Source: Eudorina sp. 2006-703-Eu-15
Taxonomy: Eukaryota > Chlorophyta > Chlorophyceae > Chlamydomonadales > Volvocaceae
Length of the DNA stretch: 64,000 nucleotides
Direction: 5' to 3'
Assembly: GCA_003117195.1 (NCBI GenBank)
Contig: BDSI01000045.1
Coordinates: 214,589-278,588 of the forward strand
The position numbers and the translations under genes are program-made. The notes beneath the pieces are model-generated. The model did no database searches. It had not been told where the DNA came from and saw only the letters and a program-made list of their open reading frames with translations. Positions within the stretch are counted from its first letter, which is position 1. The number at the start of each line of letters is the position of its first letter. Positions 44,448 to 63,360 of the stretch are shown one piece after another.

Positions 44448-45165
44448 GCGATGGGTCAAGGTGCCCCGGGGATTCCAGAGCAGGTGCCACGGCTGAGAGG
44501 TATGGTGTGTTCCTCGGGGCCGCAGGGGGCTTCGGTTGTCACCAGTGACCTGCGGGGTCCACCGTGGTATGGCGCTTCTAAATCAGAGCGGGACAGATAC
44601 AGTCAAGGCAGGGGCTGTGAAGCTGGAGTGTGGCAGTGGTTGTATCAGTTGTGGGTATGCATGACGCGGACTTCAAGGCTGTGCGTGAGCAGGATCCACA
44701 GGGCCCACGGGTGCTTGTGTTGAGTTGAGAGGAGAGAGGATGGGCGACGGGGCATTTGGTCCGGTCACAAGGTACGACTAAACCTTCATATGTTTCCTCT
44801 CACCACACATTTCGTTGGGCGGTTGTTGAGTTCGTGGCGCACAGCCGTAGATGAGTGCCAGGCCCGGGCCGTCGATTGGGAGGTCGATGAGTGCTGCTCG
44901 AATGGGTGTCTGGTCGTTGGTGGTCCCAGAGGTTACAAAGAAACAGCCCAGGTGGTCCCACGGGGTAGGCGCTCGGTGTCCTTCATGGTCGTGGGTTTGC
45001 TTTTAGATACCGATGACAATGGCATGCCGTCCATGGCTCTCCATGCCGTGCAACATGACGTGTAGGGTTCCGGGACTCATGTACCATGGACTTGTGTACC
45101 GTGTCTCACATCACAGTTACTGAGTTAGCCCACCGGAACACACTCCAAAGGGTTCAAGCCCTCGT

Positions 45166-45309
45166 TCCCCCTTACAAGCACGGGCCCAAGTGCACGGCGG
45201 GCCGCCTTGGCACCCTAGATCCCTACATCGCCATGATCTGACCGTCCCACATCCACAGCTCCAAAACCGCCCCCTGCGGACCAACCGGCGGCGGTGGCGG
45301 TGGAAGCGT
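45166..45309 (-). pseudogene. Copied 3' end of the RING-CH gene (short fragment in unit 2)
   Basis: The 3' UTR and last codons of the RING-CH gene are present, including its stop (CTA at 45223-45225 on the plus strand) and TGTAA signal (TTACA at 45172-45176). Homology ends abruptly at about 45309, at the start of a repeat block. Confidence 0.82.
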
Positions 45310-45319
45310 CGTTGTCATT

Positions 45320-45530
45320 CAGTGCAGGCCTTCGAGCACCCGCTCAACGTCGTAGCTAGGTCCGGTCCAGGTTTTTGAGCACCCGTACAGCATTGTATTT
45401 CCAGGGCAGGATTCATCGTAGTTCTGGCCCAGGTTGTCATGCACCCGTACAGCGTCGTATTTCCGGTCCAGGTCTTGGAGCACCCACCGTACAGCGTCGT
45501 AGTTTCGGGCCAGGTCTTGAGCACCCGCTC
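45320..45530. repeat. About 45-bp degenerate minisatellite
   Basis: About five copies contain GAGCACCC, ACAGCGTCGTA and GGTCCAGG/GGCCAGG elements in the same order. Confidence 0.75.
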
Positions 45531-45663
45531 ATCATCGGACTCGTCCCGAGGCACGCCCACGACCGTGATGGAGCATGGCACCCACAGTGCCTCGCCGATA
45601 CTCGACTCGGGCAGAGGCACAGACAGGGTGCAGGCAGAAGCACATGGGCACATTGGCACAAGA

Positions 45664-45866
45664 GCATAACGGTGCCTCGCGTGGGAGGGGGGCCAGGGAG
45701 GGGGCCATAACGGCGCCTCGTGCGCTGGGAGGGGAGGGAGGGGGGCATAACGGTGCCTCGTGCGCGGGTAGGGGAGGGAGGGAGTGGGGCACAACGGTGC
45801 CTCGTGCGCGGGGAGGGGAGGGAGGGAGGGGGGCATAACGATGCCTCGCGTGGGGGGGGGGGAGAC
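45664..45866. repeat. About 40-bp minisatellite, five copies
   Basis: Each unit begins CATAACGGTGCCTCG and continues TGCGCGGGGAGGGGAGGGAGG with small length changes. Confidence 0.88.
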
Positions 45867-45989
45867 AGGTGCACCACGGCGTCAAGCGCGGTGGGAGGGG
45901 GGGGCAGGACAGGCAAGGCCATAGGCATGCAGTAGCAGCAACAAGCGGATGCAGCACAGCAGACGGAAACAGAGGCAGCAAAACCAGGC

Positions 45990-46165
45990 GGCAGGGCATT
46001 GCGGCACACCAGGCGGCAGGCAAGTATGGCAAAGCAGGCAGCACAGGAATGCGACACACCAGGCGGCAGGCAAGTACGGCGAAGCAGGCGGCCACGACAT
46101 ACAAAGAATGGGCGGCAGGCAAGCACAGCAAGGCAGGACGCAGCCGACGGCGGCACAACAGGCGG
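45990..46165. repeat. About 50-bp degenerate repeat
   Basis: Three to four copies share ACACCAGGCGGCAGGCAAGTA followed by GGCRAAGCAGGC. Confidence 0.75.
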
Positions 46166-46254
46166 CAAACCAAAGCGGCGCCGATAATAGGCCGACACTG
46201 CCAATCATCTGGCTGCCATTCCGGCACCATGATATTTAGCCAGCACCGCCCGAC

Positions 46255-47175
46255 ATGAGTCAACCACCCGTCGGCATCATCATCAGCAACCGTGGTCTGT
46301 TCATCCTGCGGTCAACTCGGTTGTCAATGATGTGGCGGGTCCTCGAGGTGAAATGATGTCCACCCTGGCTGTTAGCGAACACAGCAGCTCTGCAGCTGGC
46401 GACCTCATCATACCGCAAGCAAGACCCCGAGGAAACAGCGAGCGAGGCTACGAACGGGGACCTGAGCATCGGCAAGACACTCAACGAGCGAGGCAGATAG
46501 AGGGTGCGTAACACCAACAACAGTGTCTCGAGTACGGCAACCAAGGCGATCGTCGGTTGGTAACCGCAAGCCGACGAGTCGCGATCGAGTGCAAGACGCA
46601 CGGGAGATGGCTTGCAGACATGCAACAGGACATGTGATGCACGCATATGTATCGCACGGCTGAATTTCGCGAGGACGGCGTGTACGGCGAATGGGGACCT
46701 TGACAGACCTTGACGGTGTCGGCGACCGCGACAATTAACCGATGTCTCAGACGGGTGACTTGTAACATGCCAGTTCGCTGCGACGGATGAACAGTGAAGA
46801 GCAGGTAGGGCACGCAATCACACATACACGGACCGTGCCAGGCAGCCTGAAAAGAAATCAAATTTCAATTTCTGCGAACGTAGCAGGATTTTCGTCAGCT
46901 GCTCTAATGTCGGCTGCCCCGACCAATGCATTCATCGTGATATTAAATATGGTGAACAATGCCTGCGACCAATTCAGTTACGCTGCCGTCCGAAGCCGGT
47001 TTGCATTTCGTCGTGCTGCCGTTCAGGACCGCAGTAGGCGCCAGGCCCTGGATAACAACCAGAACATGTAAGCATGGTTCGACGATGAGCTTTCCAACCA
47101 GTACGCCAAGTCGGCGACCATCTCTGAAATTCAAACTTGGTGCGGCCACGTTCCTCGGTGTCGTTTCTAGGATGC
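46255..47175 (+). pseudogene. Decayed coding-like segment of unknown family
   Basis: Codon use is less GC-biased than in neighbouring genes and the translations look protein-like, but frames are broken. One frame near 46320-46500 includes MMSTLAVSEHSSSAAGDLII. Another, open from about 46830, includes NAFIVILNMVNNACDQFSYA. It meets an in-frame TAA at 47069-47071 and then continues in the same frame as WFDDELSNQYAKSATISEIQ to a stop near 47170. A GTAAGC donor lies at the first TAA, so splicing is an alternative to decay. I do not recognise the family. Mobile-element origin is possible given its position between duplicated units. Confidence 0.4.
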
Positions 47176-47498
47176 TTCCAAAACAAGGGCAAGAGCGCAG
47201 GGGGGAACACCGTAATACTTAAAACTATTCAAACACCGATTTGTTGCTCAGGTAAACGGCGGCCGAGACCATAAACAACGAAAGCAGCCCGCCATGGAAA
47301 TCGGGCCGAAAAGCAAACTTGGGCCACCGATCACACAGGCGGCAACGACAAAACCAAACAATTAAAGTTGTTCTACATAAACGACAGGTAAAATTAATCT
47401 GTACCGAAGCCGTACAACAAAATACTAGCAGCTCCAGGTCCTCCTCGCGCCCCAAAACAAATTTAGTCACAGGATATGTCAAAATTGTGCACTCAGCA

Positions 47499-47572
47499 TT
47501 TGAATTTTGCAGTGGCGAAGCGTACCGGACTGACACTGGGTCAAAGCGGCCAACACACCTCGCAGCGTGTAA
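47499..47572 (+). promoter_or_regulatory. Conserved 5' flank of the ankyrin family (copy 3)
   Basis: About 75 bases upstream of the ATG (TTTGAATTTTGCAGTGGCGA to CACCTCGCAGCGTGTAA) are almost the same in all three copies (about 37984-38052 and 42195-42261). In copy 3 the homology starts here, inside what is probably 5' UTR or core promoter. Confidence 0.6.
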
Positions 47573-49735
47573 ATGAAAAACGTTGCAGCCCATGAGGCCA
47601 GGGATCCTGCTGGGGCGCCAGTGAGCCGTCCAGTGCTCCGCTGGTCCGACCTCCCGGCCGAGCTGCAGGAGCGTGTGGCCGAGCACCTGCCGGGCAACGA
47701 GGTGGCCTGCAGCTTGAGGCTGCTCAACAAGGCCGCCGCGGAGCTCTTTCGCGGCGCGGCCCGGGTCCGGCTGTCCGAGCCAGTGCCGCCGCACGCCTTC
47801 GTCTGGCGGTGGGGCAGCCCGGCCGGGTTTCACAGCCTCACGCGCGAAGCCCGGCGCCAGCTCCTGGCTTTGACTGCAGCCAGCGGCGTCCTGAGGAACC
47901 TTCAGGTCGCCGTCGCCGCCGCGGGTTGCAGTCCGGACCACTGGGTGTTCAAAAGCGCGGCAGATGGGGGCCATCTGTCCATATGCGAATGGCTAGCCGA
48001 GCAGAACCACCTGGGCGAACGCTACTACGCCCTCCAGTGCCTCCAGTCAGCTGCCAGCAAGGGACACATTGCCCTCGTGCGCTGGTTCCTCAGCCGTTGG
48101 CCGGATGAGGTTGATTGCGCATGCATCGGGGCGGCCCGCGGGGGTCGTCTGGACGTGTGTGAAGCGCTGGCTGCGGACGCCGGCCCGGACTTCGTTGCGA
48201 CCCATTCAGCTGTCTACGACGCCGCCAGCAGCGGCCATGTGGACATGGTGCAGTGGCTGCTGCCGCACTTGCCCGTGGAGGCCATTGAAGACGACTTTTC
48301 GATTCAGCTGTTGCGGTGTGCTGCGGAAGGCTGCGACTTGGCGGGCTTGCAGAACGTGTACGGCATGCTGCAGGATCGCGATTGGCTACTGCCGGCGCAC
48401 AGTGTGGCTTACGATGACATTCTCCTCGCCGCCCTGAACGGGGCCACCCCGGACTGGCGCGCAAAAATTGAGTGGCTGCGGGCGCGTGGCTATGATCGGG
48501 AAAACCGGACTGCTAGAGAGGCCATTTTCTCGCCTCCAGCCGCTCTGCAGCCGGTACGTCGAGCGTGCCCGGCTGTTCATGCAGCTGCTTCCGGGGCCTT
48601 TCTATGCAGCATGTACCGAGATCCTCTGCACTGGGTTGCACCTCCTGGTGTCCGAGCTGGTGGACTTTGCCCTGGAGCAGTGGCCCGTTGCGCGGCGCGA
48701 GGAGCTGCCGGACGTGGTACCAGATCTGCTCAAGGAAATTATCCAGAGCACCCCCGCTGACGTGGAGATCGCTGCCCGGCTGGCGGCTCGAGGTCTCTCC
48801 AACTGGCCAATGGTTGTGAAGGCCGCGGTACGCTCTGGTGATTTTCAGATGCTGCGATGGATGGCCGCCGGGGGAGGGGCAACCGACCCAGAGGCCAATG
48901 CAGTGGCTCAGGCGCCGGTGGCTGAGCCGGAGGGGCTCGCGGGGGTAGGACCGGAGGTCAGGGCGGCGGCTGCAGCGGCACTGCGGAAGGCGATGGAGGG
49001 TTTGGAGGCGGACCTGGCTTACGCAGCGGCTGAGGCTGGCGACCTGGAGATGGTGAAGTGGCTGCGAGCACGAGGCTGCGTGTGGAGTGAGGAGAGTTTC
49101 ACGGCGGCGGCTAGGTCGGGCAACATCCTGCTCCTGGAGTGGATGGTTAAGGAGGGCTGTCCGCTGCCGGTGAGGAACGATGCGGCCATGATTTTGTGAT
49201 TTGCTTCACCAGTGTTGCGGACCGTTTTGCCGCATGGCATTGACCGGGTATTTGGAATATTGGCAGTGACACAACAATTGCCCAGCTGGCAAAGCATTGT
49301 GTTTGAGCTTTACCCCACTTCTCAGCATGCGCTTGCCTTACAGCCATGCCTGGAGATGCAGTTGCGTTTGAATGAAATCCGTCAAACGCGTACCGACAGG
49401 CATACGTAGTCCTGACACCCACCATCCCTTCTTACGCCCAACAGACCAACAGCTTCTGCTACATGGACGCAATACATCACCAGGACATGGCGGTCTTGCA
49501 GTGTCTGCGGCGGCTGGGCTGCCCCTGGGGCCGCAGGGAGCGGGAGCTCCTGCCAGATGCAATACGGCCGGATGGCTGCCGGGTCGAATGGCTGCCGGAG
49601 CTCCTGGCCTGGCTGCTGGAGGAGGGCTGCGCGGTGGACTGGGAGGCGGCAAGGAGGGCTGCAGCGCGTTGCGAGGCTGCCACGGCACAGGCGGTTCAGG
49701 CGTTCATTGCGCGGTCAGCACCCTTGCCCGGCTAA
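47573..49735 (+). pseudogene. F-box-like/ankyrin-type repeat gene, copy 3, with a 5-base frameshift
   Basis: The first part (47573 to about 48553) is collinear with copies 1 and 2, starting MKNVAAHEARDPAG with the F-box-like WSDLPAELQERVAEHLPGNE. At 48553-48556, where the others read CAGCCGGGCGACTACGTC, this copy reads CAGCCGGTACGTC, a loss of five bases. The first frame then ends at 48760. The rest is still well preserved one frame over (YVERARLFMQLL to LLLEWMVKEGCPLP, donor at 49170) and joins exon 2 (49445-49735) in phase. The deletion also creates a GTACGT donor-like site, but I found no acceptor that restores the frame. It also differs from the others near NHLGERYYALQCLQ. Probably a recent pseudogene, unless the deletion is a sequencing error. 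Confidence 0.8.
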
Positions 49736-50738
49736 GAGAATGGATGGTCTAGGGGCCTCGGGGGTCCCAGCGCGGGCGCTACGGCCGAGAGGCTGAGGGG
49801 CACAGGGAGCTTCGGTTGTGACGAATGATTCGCGGGGTCCACCATGATAAGATACCAGAAAGGGACAGATACCGTCAAGGCAGGGGCTGAGAAGCTGGCG
49901 TGCGCGGCTGTGGTTGTATCAGTTGTGGGTATGCATGACGCGGACTCTAGGGCTGTGTGCGAGCAGGTTCCACAGGGCCCACGGGGGTGTGTGTTGACTT
50001 GAGAGGAGAGAGGAGGGGCGACGGGCGATTTGGTCCGGTCGTGAGGTGCGACGGCAGCGGTTGAATGCGTGTGCGCAGTCCAGCGGTTGAATGCGTGTCC
50101 GCAGTCCAGCACTGGAGGCACACCTTAAGTCGACGTATCACAATCCAGGTTACCTGAAGACCTGCTGTCCTGTTAAGCTGCTCTTGTGCTGGTGTTTGGT
50201 TGGAGTGAAATGTGTCTGCTGGTGTATCCATTGGTGTTGGGACGGTGTTTGCTGACGTAAGTACTCATTTTCGGATTGCCTCCCTTGATGGGACCGAGCT
50301 TGGTAACTCTTATCTACCGTATACATACATTTCCTCTCACCACACGTTCCGTTGGGCGTTGATTAAGAAGTTCGTTCCGCACAGCCGCAGATGAATGCCA
50401 GAGCCGGACCTCCCGAGTGGTGGTGACCCGGAGGTCGAGGAACGCTGCTCGCATGGGTGGCATGGTCGCTGGCGGGTCGGGGTAGGCGCTCGGTGTCCTT
50501 CAAGGTCGTGCGTTTGCCAGGTCCACCACGACAATCCCATGCCGTGCCATGGCTCTCCGTGTAGTGCGACACGATGTGAAGGGCTCATTCCGGCGCTGGA
50601 CTCGTACCATGGACTCGTGTACCGTGTCTTCACATCAGTCACACCACCGGTGCACGCTGTCGTAGGGGATCCAGCCCCCGTTCCCCCTTACAAGCACGGG
50701 CCCAAGTGCACGGCGGGCCGCCTTGGCACCCTAGATCC
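49736..50738. other. Intergenic between convergent ankyrin copy 3 and the RING-CH gene
   Basis: It contains the shared ankyrin 3' block (GATGCATGACGCGGACTC region, CACAGGGCCCACGGGGGTGT) and, at its right end, the short 3' UTR of the minus-strand RING-CH gene. No gene is seen. Confidence 0.6.
50688..50692 (-). terminator. TGTAA polyadenylation signal of the RING-CH gene
   Basis: TTACA on the plus strand is TGTAA on the gene strand, 47 bases after the stop. TGTAA is the standard volvocalean poly(A) signal. The same element survives in the unit 2 fragment at 45172-45176. Confidence 0.6.
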
Positions 50739-57611
<6,873 letters not shown>

Positions 57612-59185
57612 GACCAGCAGCCGCCAGGCTGCTACTGCTGCTGCTTTTGCAATGATTAGTATTAATAACCGAGAAGGGTAGTCGGGCTGAGCTGAAGCAA
57701 TGTGAATATGTGAAAGGCTCCGCAAAACGAATGGTTGCGTCGCTAGAACGAGATCGTCGGTGGCCAGATCCGCGGCGATATGCGAACGTCCCCAGTTCAG
57801 GTCCACGGAAACTGGCAAAGCAAACGAGCGCGCGCTGGTGTGGAGGGCTGTGCCTTGATGTCCCGCTGACGACGACCTCGGCCAGCCAGCCAGCCGGCTG
57901 TCAAAGAGCGGCCATCACAGCACTGCGTGAATTCTGAAGGCACCGGCGGGCGGGCGCTTTTGAAAGGCCCGTATGTAATAACTGTTGTTATCTTGGACGC
58001 GCCCGACCTCCATCACTCGCGTCCAGCGAATTGGCGGAACGATCGGAGGCTGTCATGCTGTTTGCTCTATCTGCTGAGGACATCCTTGACATGTTGAGTT
58101 ACGCATCGCTGTCTGAATGTCTGATTGTGCGTGAATGCCTGTCAGCCCAACTAACTAGTACCCCATCACCACAGACTGAAGATTGCTGAACCGTTAAAAA
58201 CAGCTGCCGCGCCAGTGTTGCAGCAGTAGTCGAGTCTCCCTGAACAGTTCGGTACAAAAGACTGGAAAGCCTTCAGTAAGCGATTTGCAGTACAGTCGGT
58301 ACGGCAGGGCCGCCAACGCGACTCGCCCGCGCGCGCACCAAGCAAGCACCTACCTACCTGGCTTGACGCCTGGGAGCTTCGCCCTGGCAGCACAAGCCAG
58401 CCGCGTCCTGCCTCCCCCTACATCAATTTACTTACCGACCGCAGGCGAGGGTCCGTACGTACACATGTACTGCCCAACGGAGGGGCCGTTGCTTGGTGCC
58501 CGAAGCGCGGCTGTTGCTGCTGGTTGCAGTCGCGCATACATGCAGGTTACACGTAATTAGCCAGGGCAAGCGATCAGACATGCGCCGCCGGGTGGGTGGG
58601 TGGAAGCAAGGCTTTGTATCTGTACGGTATCCACGCACGCATGCGCAGTGAACACGATGCAAGTTGGGGTCCGCTGTAACGTTCATTAATTCATTCATGT
58701 TGGAATGGATGACGGAACGAGCGCATTTCGCAGCGGACTCCAGAAGGGATGCCGAAAAGCCACATGCCGCGGTGTATGTACATACGGCATCCGTCGTGCT
58801 GCATGCTCACTACCCAGCAAGTGCGTCCATACATACATCCGGCAGCAGCCTGCACAAGTTTGCCGTAATCGACGCCGCACATTCCGTTCTTGTTACTTGT
58901 GCACGATTGCCGTACCATGCCTACGTGGCTTCGATCCATCCCAGGGTTAGTTGGTGCATAGCCGTGGTGATGAACGGACTACTGTTACAGCGGGTCCCCC
59001 GCGAGGTGGAAGGGTCATCAATCGGCGCCCAGCTGCCTAGCCGCGTAACTACTCGCTCGCTCCCAGCTACTACGGTGTGCGTTGCCGGGCCATGTCCATG
59101 TCAAACATGGCTGTATGTATCCGCCGTACGAACGTTCGTACGCACGTTCCTTGTTGAAGTTAAGCAAGTAATGAATGAACACACT
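57612..59185. other. Intergenic; promoter side of the RING-CH gene; no supported gene
   Basis: A 178-codon plus-strand frame at 58664-59197 has no motif, atypical composition and no splice context, so I do not call it. A perfect 18-base palindrome (CGTACGAACGTTCGTACG) lies at 59125-59142, in a stretch with many TACGTA/CGTACG steps. Confidence 0.5.
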
Positions 59186-60316
<1,131 letters not shown>

Positions 60317-61234
60317 TATATATTCTAGCCGTGCGTAATGAGCTACGTACGCCAGTCATACGTACGCCAGTCCGCTTGGACATTAAAGCAAGTAGCGCCA
60401 GCCCCCCAATACATCCGAAACATAGTACACGTACAAACCAGCGGCCGAGTTTTGGGGCGGGTGTAACACCGCGTGTCGTAGCACCGCGTGTCGTACGTTC
60501 GCACAACGAACGGTAGGTAACCGTTAGGTGGAACCAAACCTCGCTCAACGCAGACATTGTCCCTGCCTGTCTACATGGGCAGCGGTGCAGCCGCCTGCTG
60601 TAAATTTACGCTCCTTTAAAGGAGCGAGGCGGGCCCCGCCCGTCGTCAGAGTCCAGCAACAAACGACATAGCAGCCTACCAAAGCGACCTACCTGCCCGA
60701 CATACAGCGAGCGCGCAGCGGGCAGCGCAACAGCGACACAGCAGGTAGATCGGTGCCCCACCCATGCATCCAGCGGCGCGCGTGTATGGACGCAACCGCG
60801 GTGGGTAAAGTTGCCCGTGCGTGTAGCTAGGTATCACGCCAAGCAAACCTTCTTGCTGTATCTGTATCAAAAGAAAGCGATGGGTGGGGCAATCACCGCC
60901 TCCGTCACATACCGGTCTCGCTTTCGCATGCATGTCCCTTGCCCTTGCTTCGTTATGGCCATGGTACAACCTACCGCAACGCCAACGAGTTTTCAATGCT
61001 TACAATGCAGACCATAAACGTCTATATATCCTGATTACGTACAGGAAGATAACTGACTTTTCCCATAGAACTCCATCTTTGTTACATACCAAAGACGAAA
61101 CTGAAGACGGCTCTTTGCAACCTTCTTTGCTTGCGGCGCTTTCCAAAGAGGGCTCTTTGGCTTCTCTTCGGGTGCGGCTGAAGCGCTTTGACTGCGTCCA
61201 AATAACTTCCAAAGACGTTCCAAAGACCTTCCAA
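60317..61234. repeat. 0.92 kb tandem duplication, copy 2
   Basis: Second copy, opening TATATATTCTAGCCGTGCGT directly after copy 1. Its palindrome is at 60609-60626. After the duplication, the sequence continues with the TTCCAAAGACC micro-repeat to about 61270 that truncates copy 1. No gene is supported in either copy. Confidence 0.9.
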
Positions 61235-61824
61235 AGACCTCCCGAAGAGGATAAGAGACTTCCAAAGTACCGCACGTTCCCCGAGTGGCTGCAGCCAACC
61301 TCCCGCCCTCGCTCCTAGCTAGCTACGTACACCCCTCCCAGGTCCCAGCAGGGTTTCATCCTGCCTCCCCCGCCCGCCCGCCCGGCAGGAACGCGGCAGG
61401 CGGGAACCCAATATATCCTTCATGCACGTCGTCGCGCCTCAATACAACCCAATCAACAACCACACACACACCCAACCAGACGGCAATCAAGAATGGAGGG
61501 CATGATCATGATTCGTCCAGCCATACATTTCCATACCATGTGTGAAGCAACACGCAGATACGGTGGATGGACGCCCTGCGCATTCACCACATCATCAGTA
61601 CAACTGCTGCGTGGTGTGAAGCACTCATGACAGCAACTAACGTCCGGTCCGATCTCCAGCAGACTACCTGCTCTGACGGACCCGTGGGTCGGTGAGTCGC
61701 CGCATGCATCCGCCGCCGCCGCGGCCCCGCACTACCGCCCCACACATGCTTCGAGCCCCACCGCACCCGTCCACCCTAAGCTAGGTACCTTGGACTATCC
61801 CTGCTGCTCCGCCGTCGCCACCAC
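61235..61824. other. 3' flank of the H2A gene; no supported gene
   Basis: TTCCAAAG-type micro-repeats run to about 61270, followed by unremarkable sequence. No TGTAA signal for the minus-strand histone gene is evident. Confidence 0.5.
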
Positions 61825-62343
61825 CTACCACCGCTGCTGCCACCCTACCTTGCTAGCCGCTGGTCGGCTCCTTTCCGCCACCGCCACCGCCACCGCCGCC
61901 GCCATCGCCGGCGGCGGCACCCTCCTCCCCCACCTGCTGCTGCTGTCCTCCCCCTTGGTGCCCTTCTTGGCGGCGTGCAGCAGCGCCGGATTCAGATTCG
62001 GCAGGACACCGGCGTCTGGCAGGATGACGTCATCAAAGATCTTTGACAGCTCGTGGTCCTGCTGGACCGCCAACAGGATGTGGCGGGGGACGATGCGCTG
62101 CCGCTTGAGGTCGCGGGCGGCGTCGCCCGACAGCTCCAGCACCTCCGCCGCCAGGTACTCCAGAACCGCCGCGAGGTACACAGGTACGATGCCGCTCAGC
62201 CGCTCGGCGTAACGGCCGACCTTCATGTGTCGCGCGACGCGCGCGACGGGGAACTGCAGGCCGGCGCGTGTGCTGCGGGAGACGCGCGGTGCCGCCGGGC
62301 GGCCGCCGCCACGCGGCGGCGCTTTCTTCTTGGTGGCCGGCAT
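61825..62343 (-). CDS. Divergent histone H2A, 172 aa
   Basis: The single open frame from ATG 62343 starts [14 protein letters not shown], a short basic tail. The H2A core follows: [53 protein letters not shown] and [11 protein letters not shown]. The acidic-patch glutamates in [11 protein letters not shown] are kept, but the NDEE site reads QDHE. The GAGAP loop 1 is LSGIVP, and the docking segment is [10 protein letters not shown] in place of a Gly-rich version. It lacks the H2A.Z loop and the H2A.X SQ(E/D) motif. The C-terminus is about 40 residues longer than usual. A donor-like AGCAG|GTGGGG follows [11 protein letters not shown], so the tail may be intron read-through and the true end elsewhere. 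An alternative in-frame ATG at 62382 would add 13 residues. It is probably a non-canonical variant. No H2B partner gene is seen nearby. Confidence 0.85.
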   Translation of the reverse strand: MPATKKKAPPRGGGRPAAPRVSRSTRAGLQFPVARVARHMKVGRYAERLSGIVPVYLAAVLEYLAAEVLELSGDAARDLKRQRIVPRHILLAVQQDHELSKIFDDVILPDAGVLPNLNPALLHAAKKGTKGEDSSSRWGRRVPPPAMAAAVAVAVAERSRPAASKVGWQQRW

Positions 62344-63360
62344 GGCGCCTGATGGACGATAAGGCTTAATTGTGGTTTGCATTGTGCGCGCCATGGTTTG
62401 AAGCAATTGATGAGGGGCCAACGTAATAAGCACGTCACAAAGCCGGCCCTGCTGCTGGAAAGCCAAGCGAATTCAGATGGTACTGGCGCAGGTGTAGGCT
62501 GGGGCGCGCGTATGCAGTGCTGGCTGCTGGAGGGCGCCGAAACGCCGCCCCAAGGGTCCGTCCGTCGATAGCTTGCCAGCAGGAGGTCAGGTGGGCATCC
62601 TTCAGTTGTTTGCGCTGAGAGCGAGGTTCTTCGAATAGGATACGCTTCCACGTATAATACCTTTCGCAAGTTGCATTATGAGCGCGTGAATGCACGAGAA
62701 GCCGTTCATATGAGCTGGCGCGAGGTGACGGAGGGATGGTTCACGTGTCCGCGGCCGCCGCATATGACTCACTCACTCCGTCGCTCGTCCAAGGAGCGGG
62801 CGAACCCTACGTTACGTAGAGATCCAAACAAATACATTGCGACCGGGCTGTGCGCACGGAAATGAGCATTTCCGTACAAACAGATAGATTCGATTCCCCT
62901 TGGCCCTGGGCGAAAAAAGCTCTAAGATGACTGTATCGGAATACATGCCTACGGCGGTTGTGAAGCCTGCTTGCTTGCAGGAACGATCTTTCTATCCTCC
63001 GGGGCCGTTCACGCTGGTTCGCGCGCGCGCGTGCCTTGTTAACACGCACCTGCATGCTCCAATGCCCCTGCTCGGGTGCAACTCGGCTGCATGGCCTTGG
63101 TCGAGCCCCAACAACCCACCCGTCACACCACTGTGCTTGTCAATAGTATGTTGGCCCAGGAATGAGGAGCGCGCCCTCACGTTAGACTGTACGGCAAGTG
63201 TACGATTATATCTTACGTTCACCTCCGACTCTCGCATGTCACATTGTTCGTTGCTACCGCAGTTCAACGCTCCCCGGCCATACCGGATACACACGCAATA
63301 TGTAACCGGTGCAACGTCACCGCCGGCATGACGTCTCGGCCCGAAGGGCGACAGCGGACA
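62344..63360. other. Upstream flank of the H2A gene; no supported gene
   Basis: No histone partner, tRNA or other recognisable gene is visible on either strand. Frames of up to 148 codons overlap and carry no domain. Confidence 0.5.

Larger units (their letters stand above)
41511..45309. repeat. Tandem duplication unit 2
   Basis: It starts at the same AGCTTTGGAACCTTT junction as unit 1 and is collinear with it through the ankyrin-type gene. The 3' flank is shorter: the stretch equivalent to about 40.45-40.79 kb is missing. It ends in a truncated RING-CH tail at about 45309. Confidence 0.8.
44448..47498. other. Spacer between copies 2 and 3 with minisatellites and coding-like relics
   Basis: After the shared 3' blocks and the truncated RING-CH tail come three repeat blocks (listed separately). 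About 1 kb (46.25-47.2 kb) of less GC-rich DNA with protein-like but broken frames follows. This replaces the 5' block found before copies 1 and 2. Confidence 0.6.
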
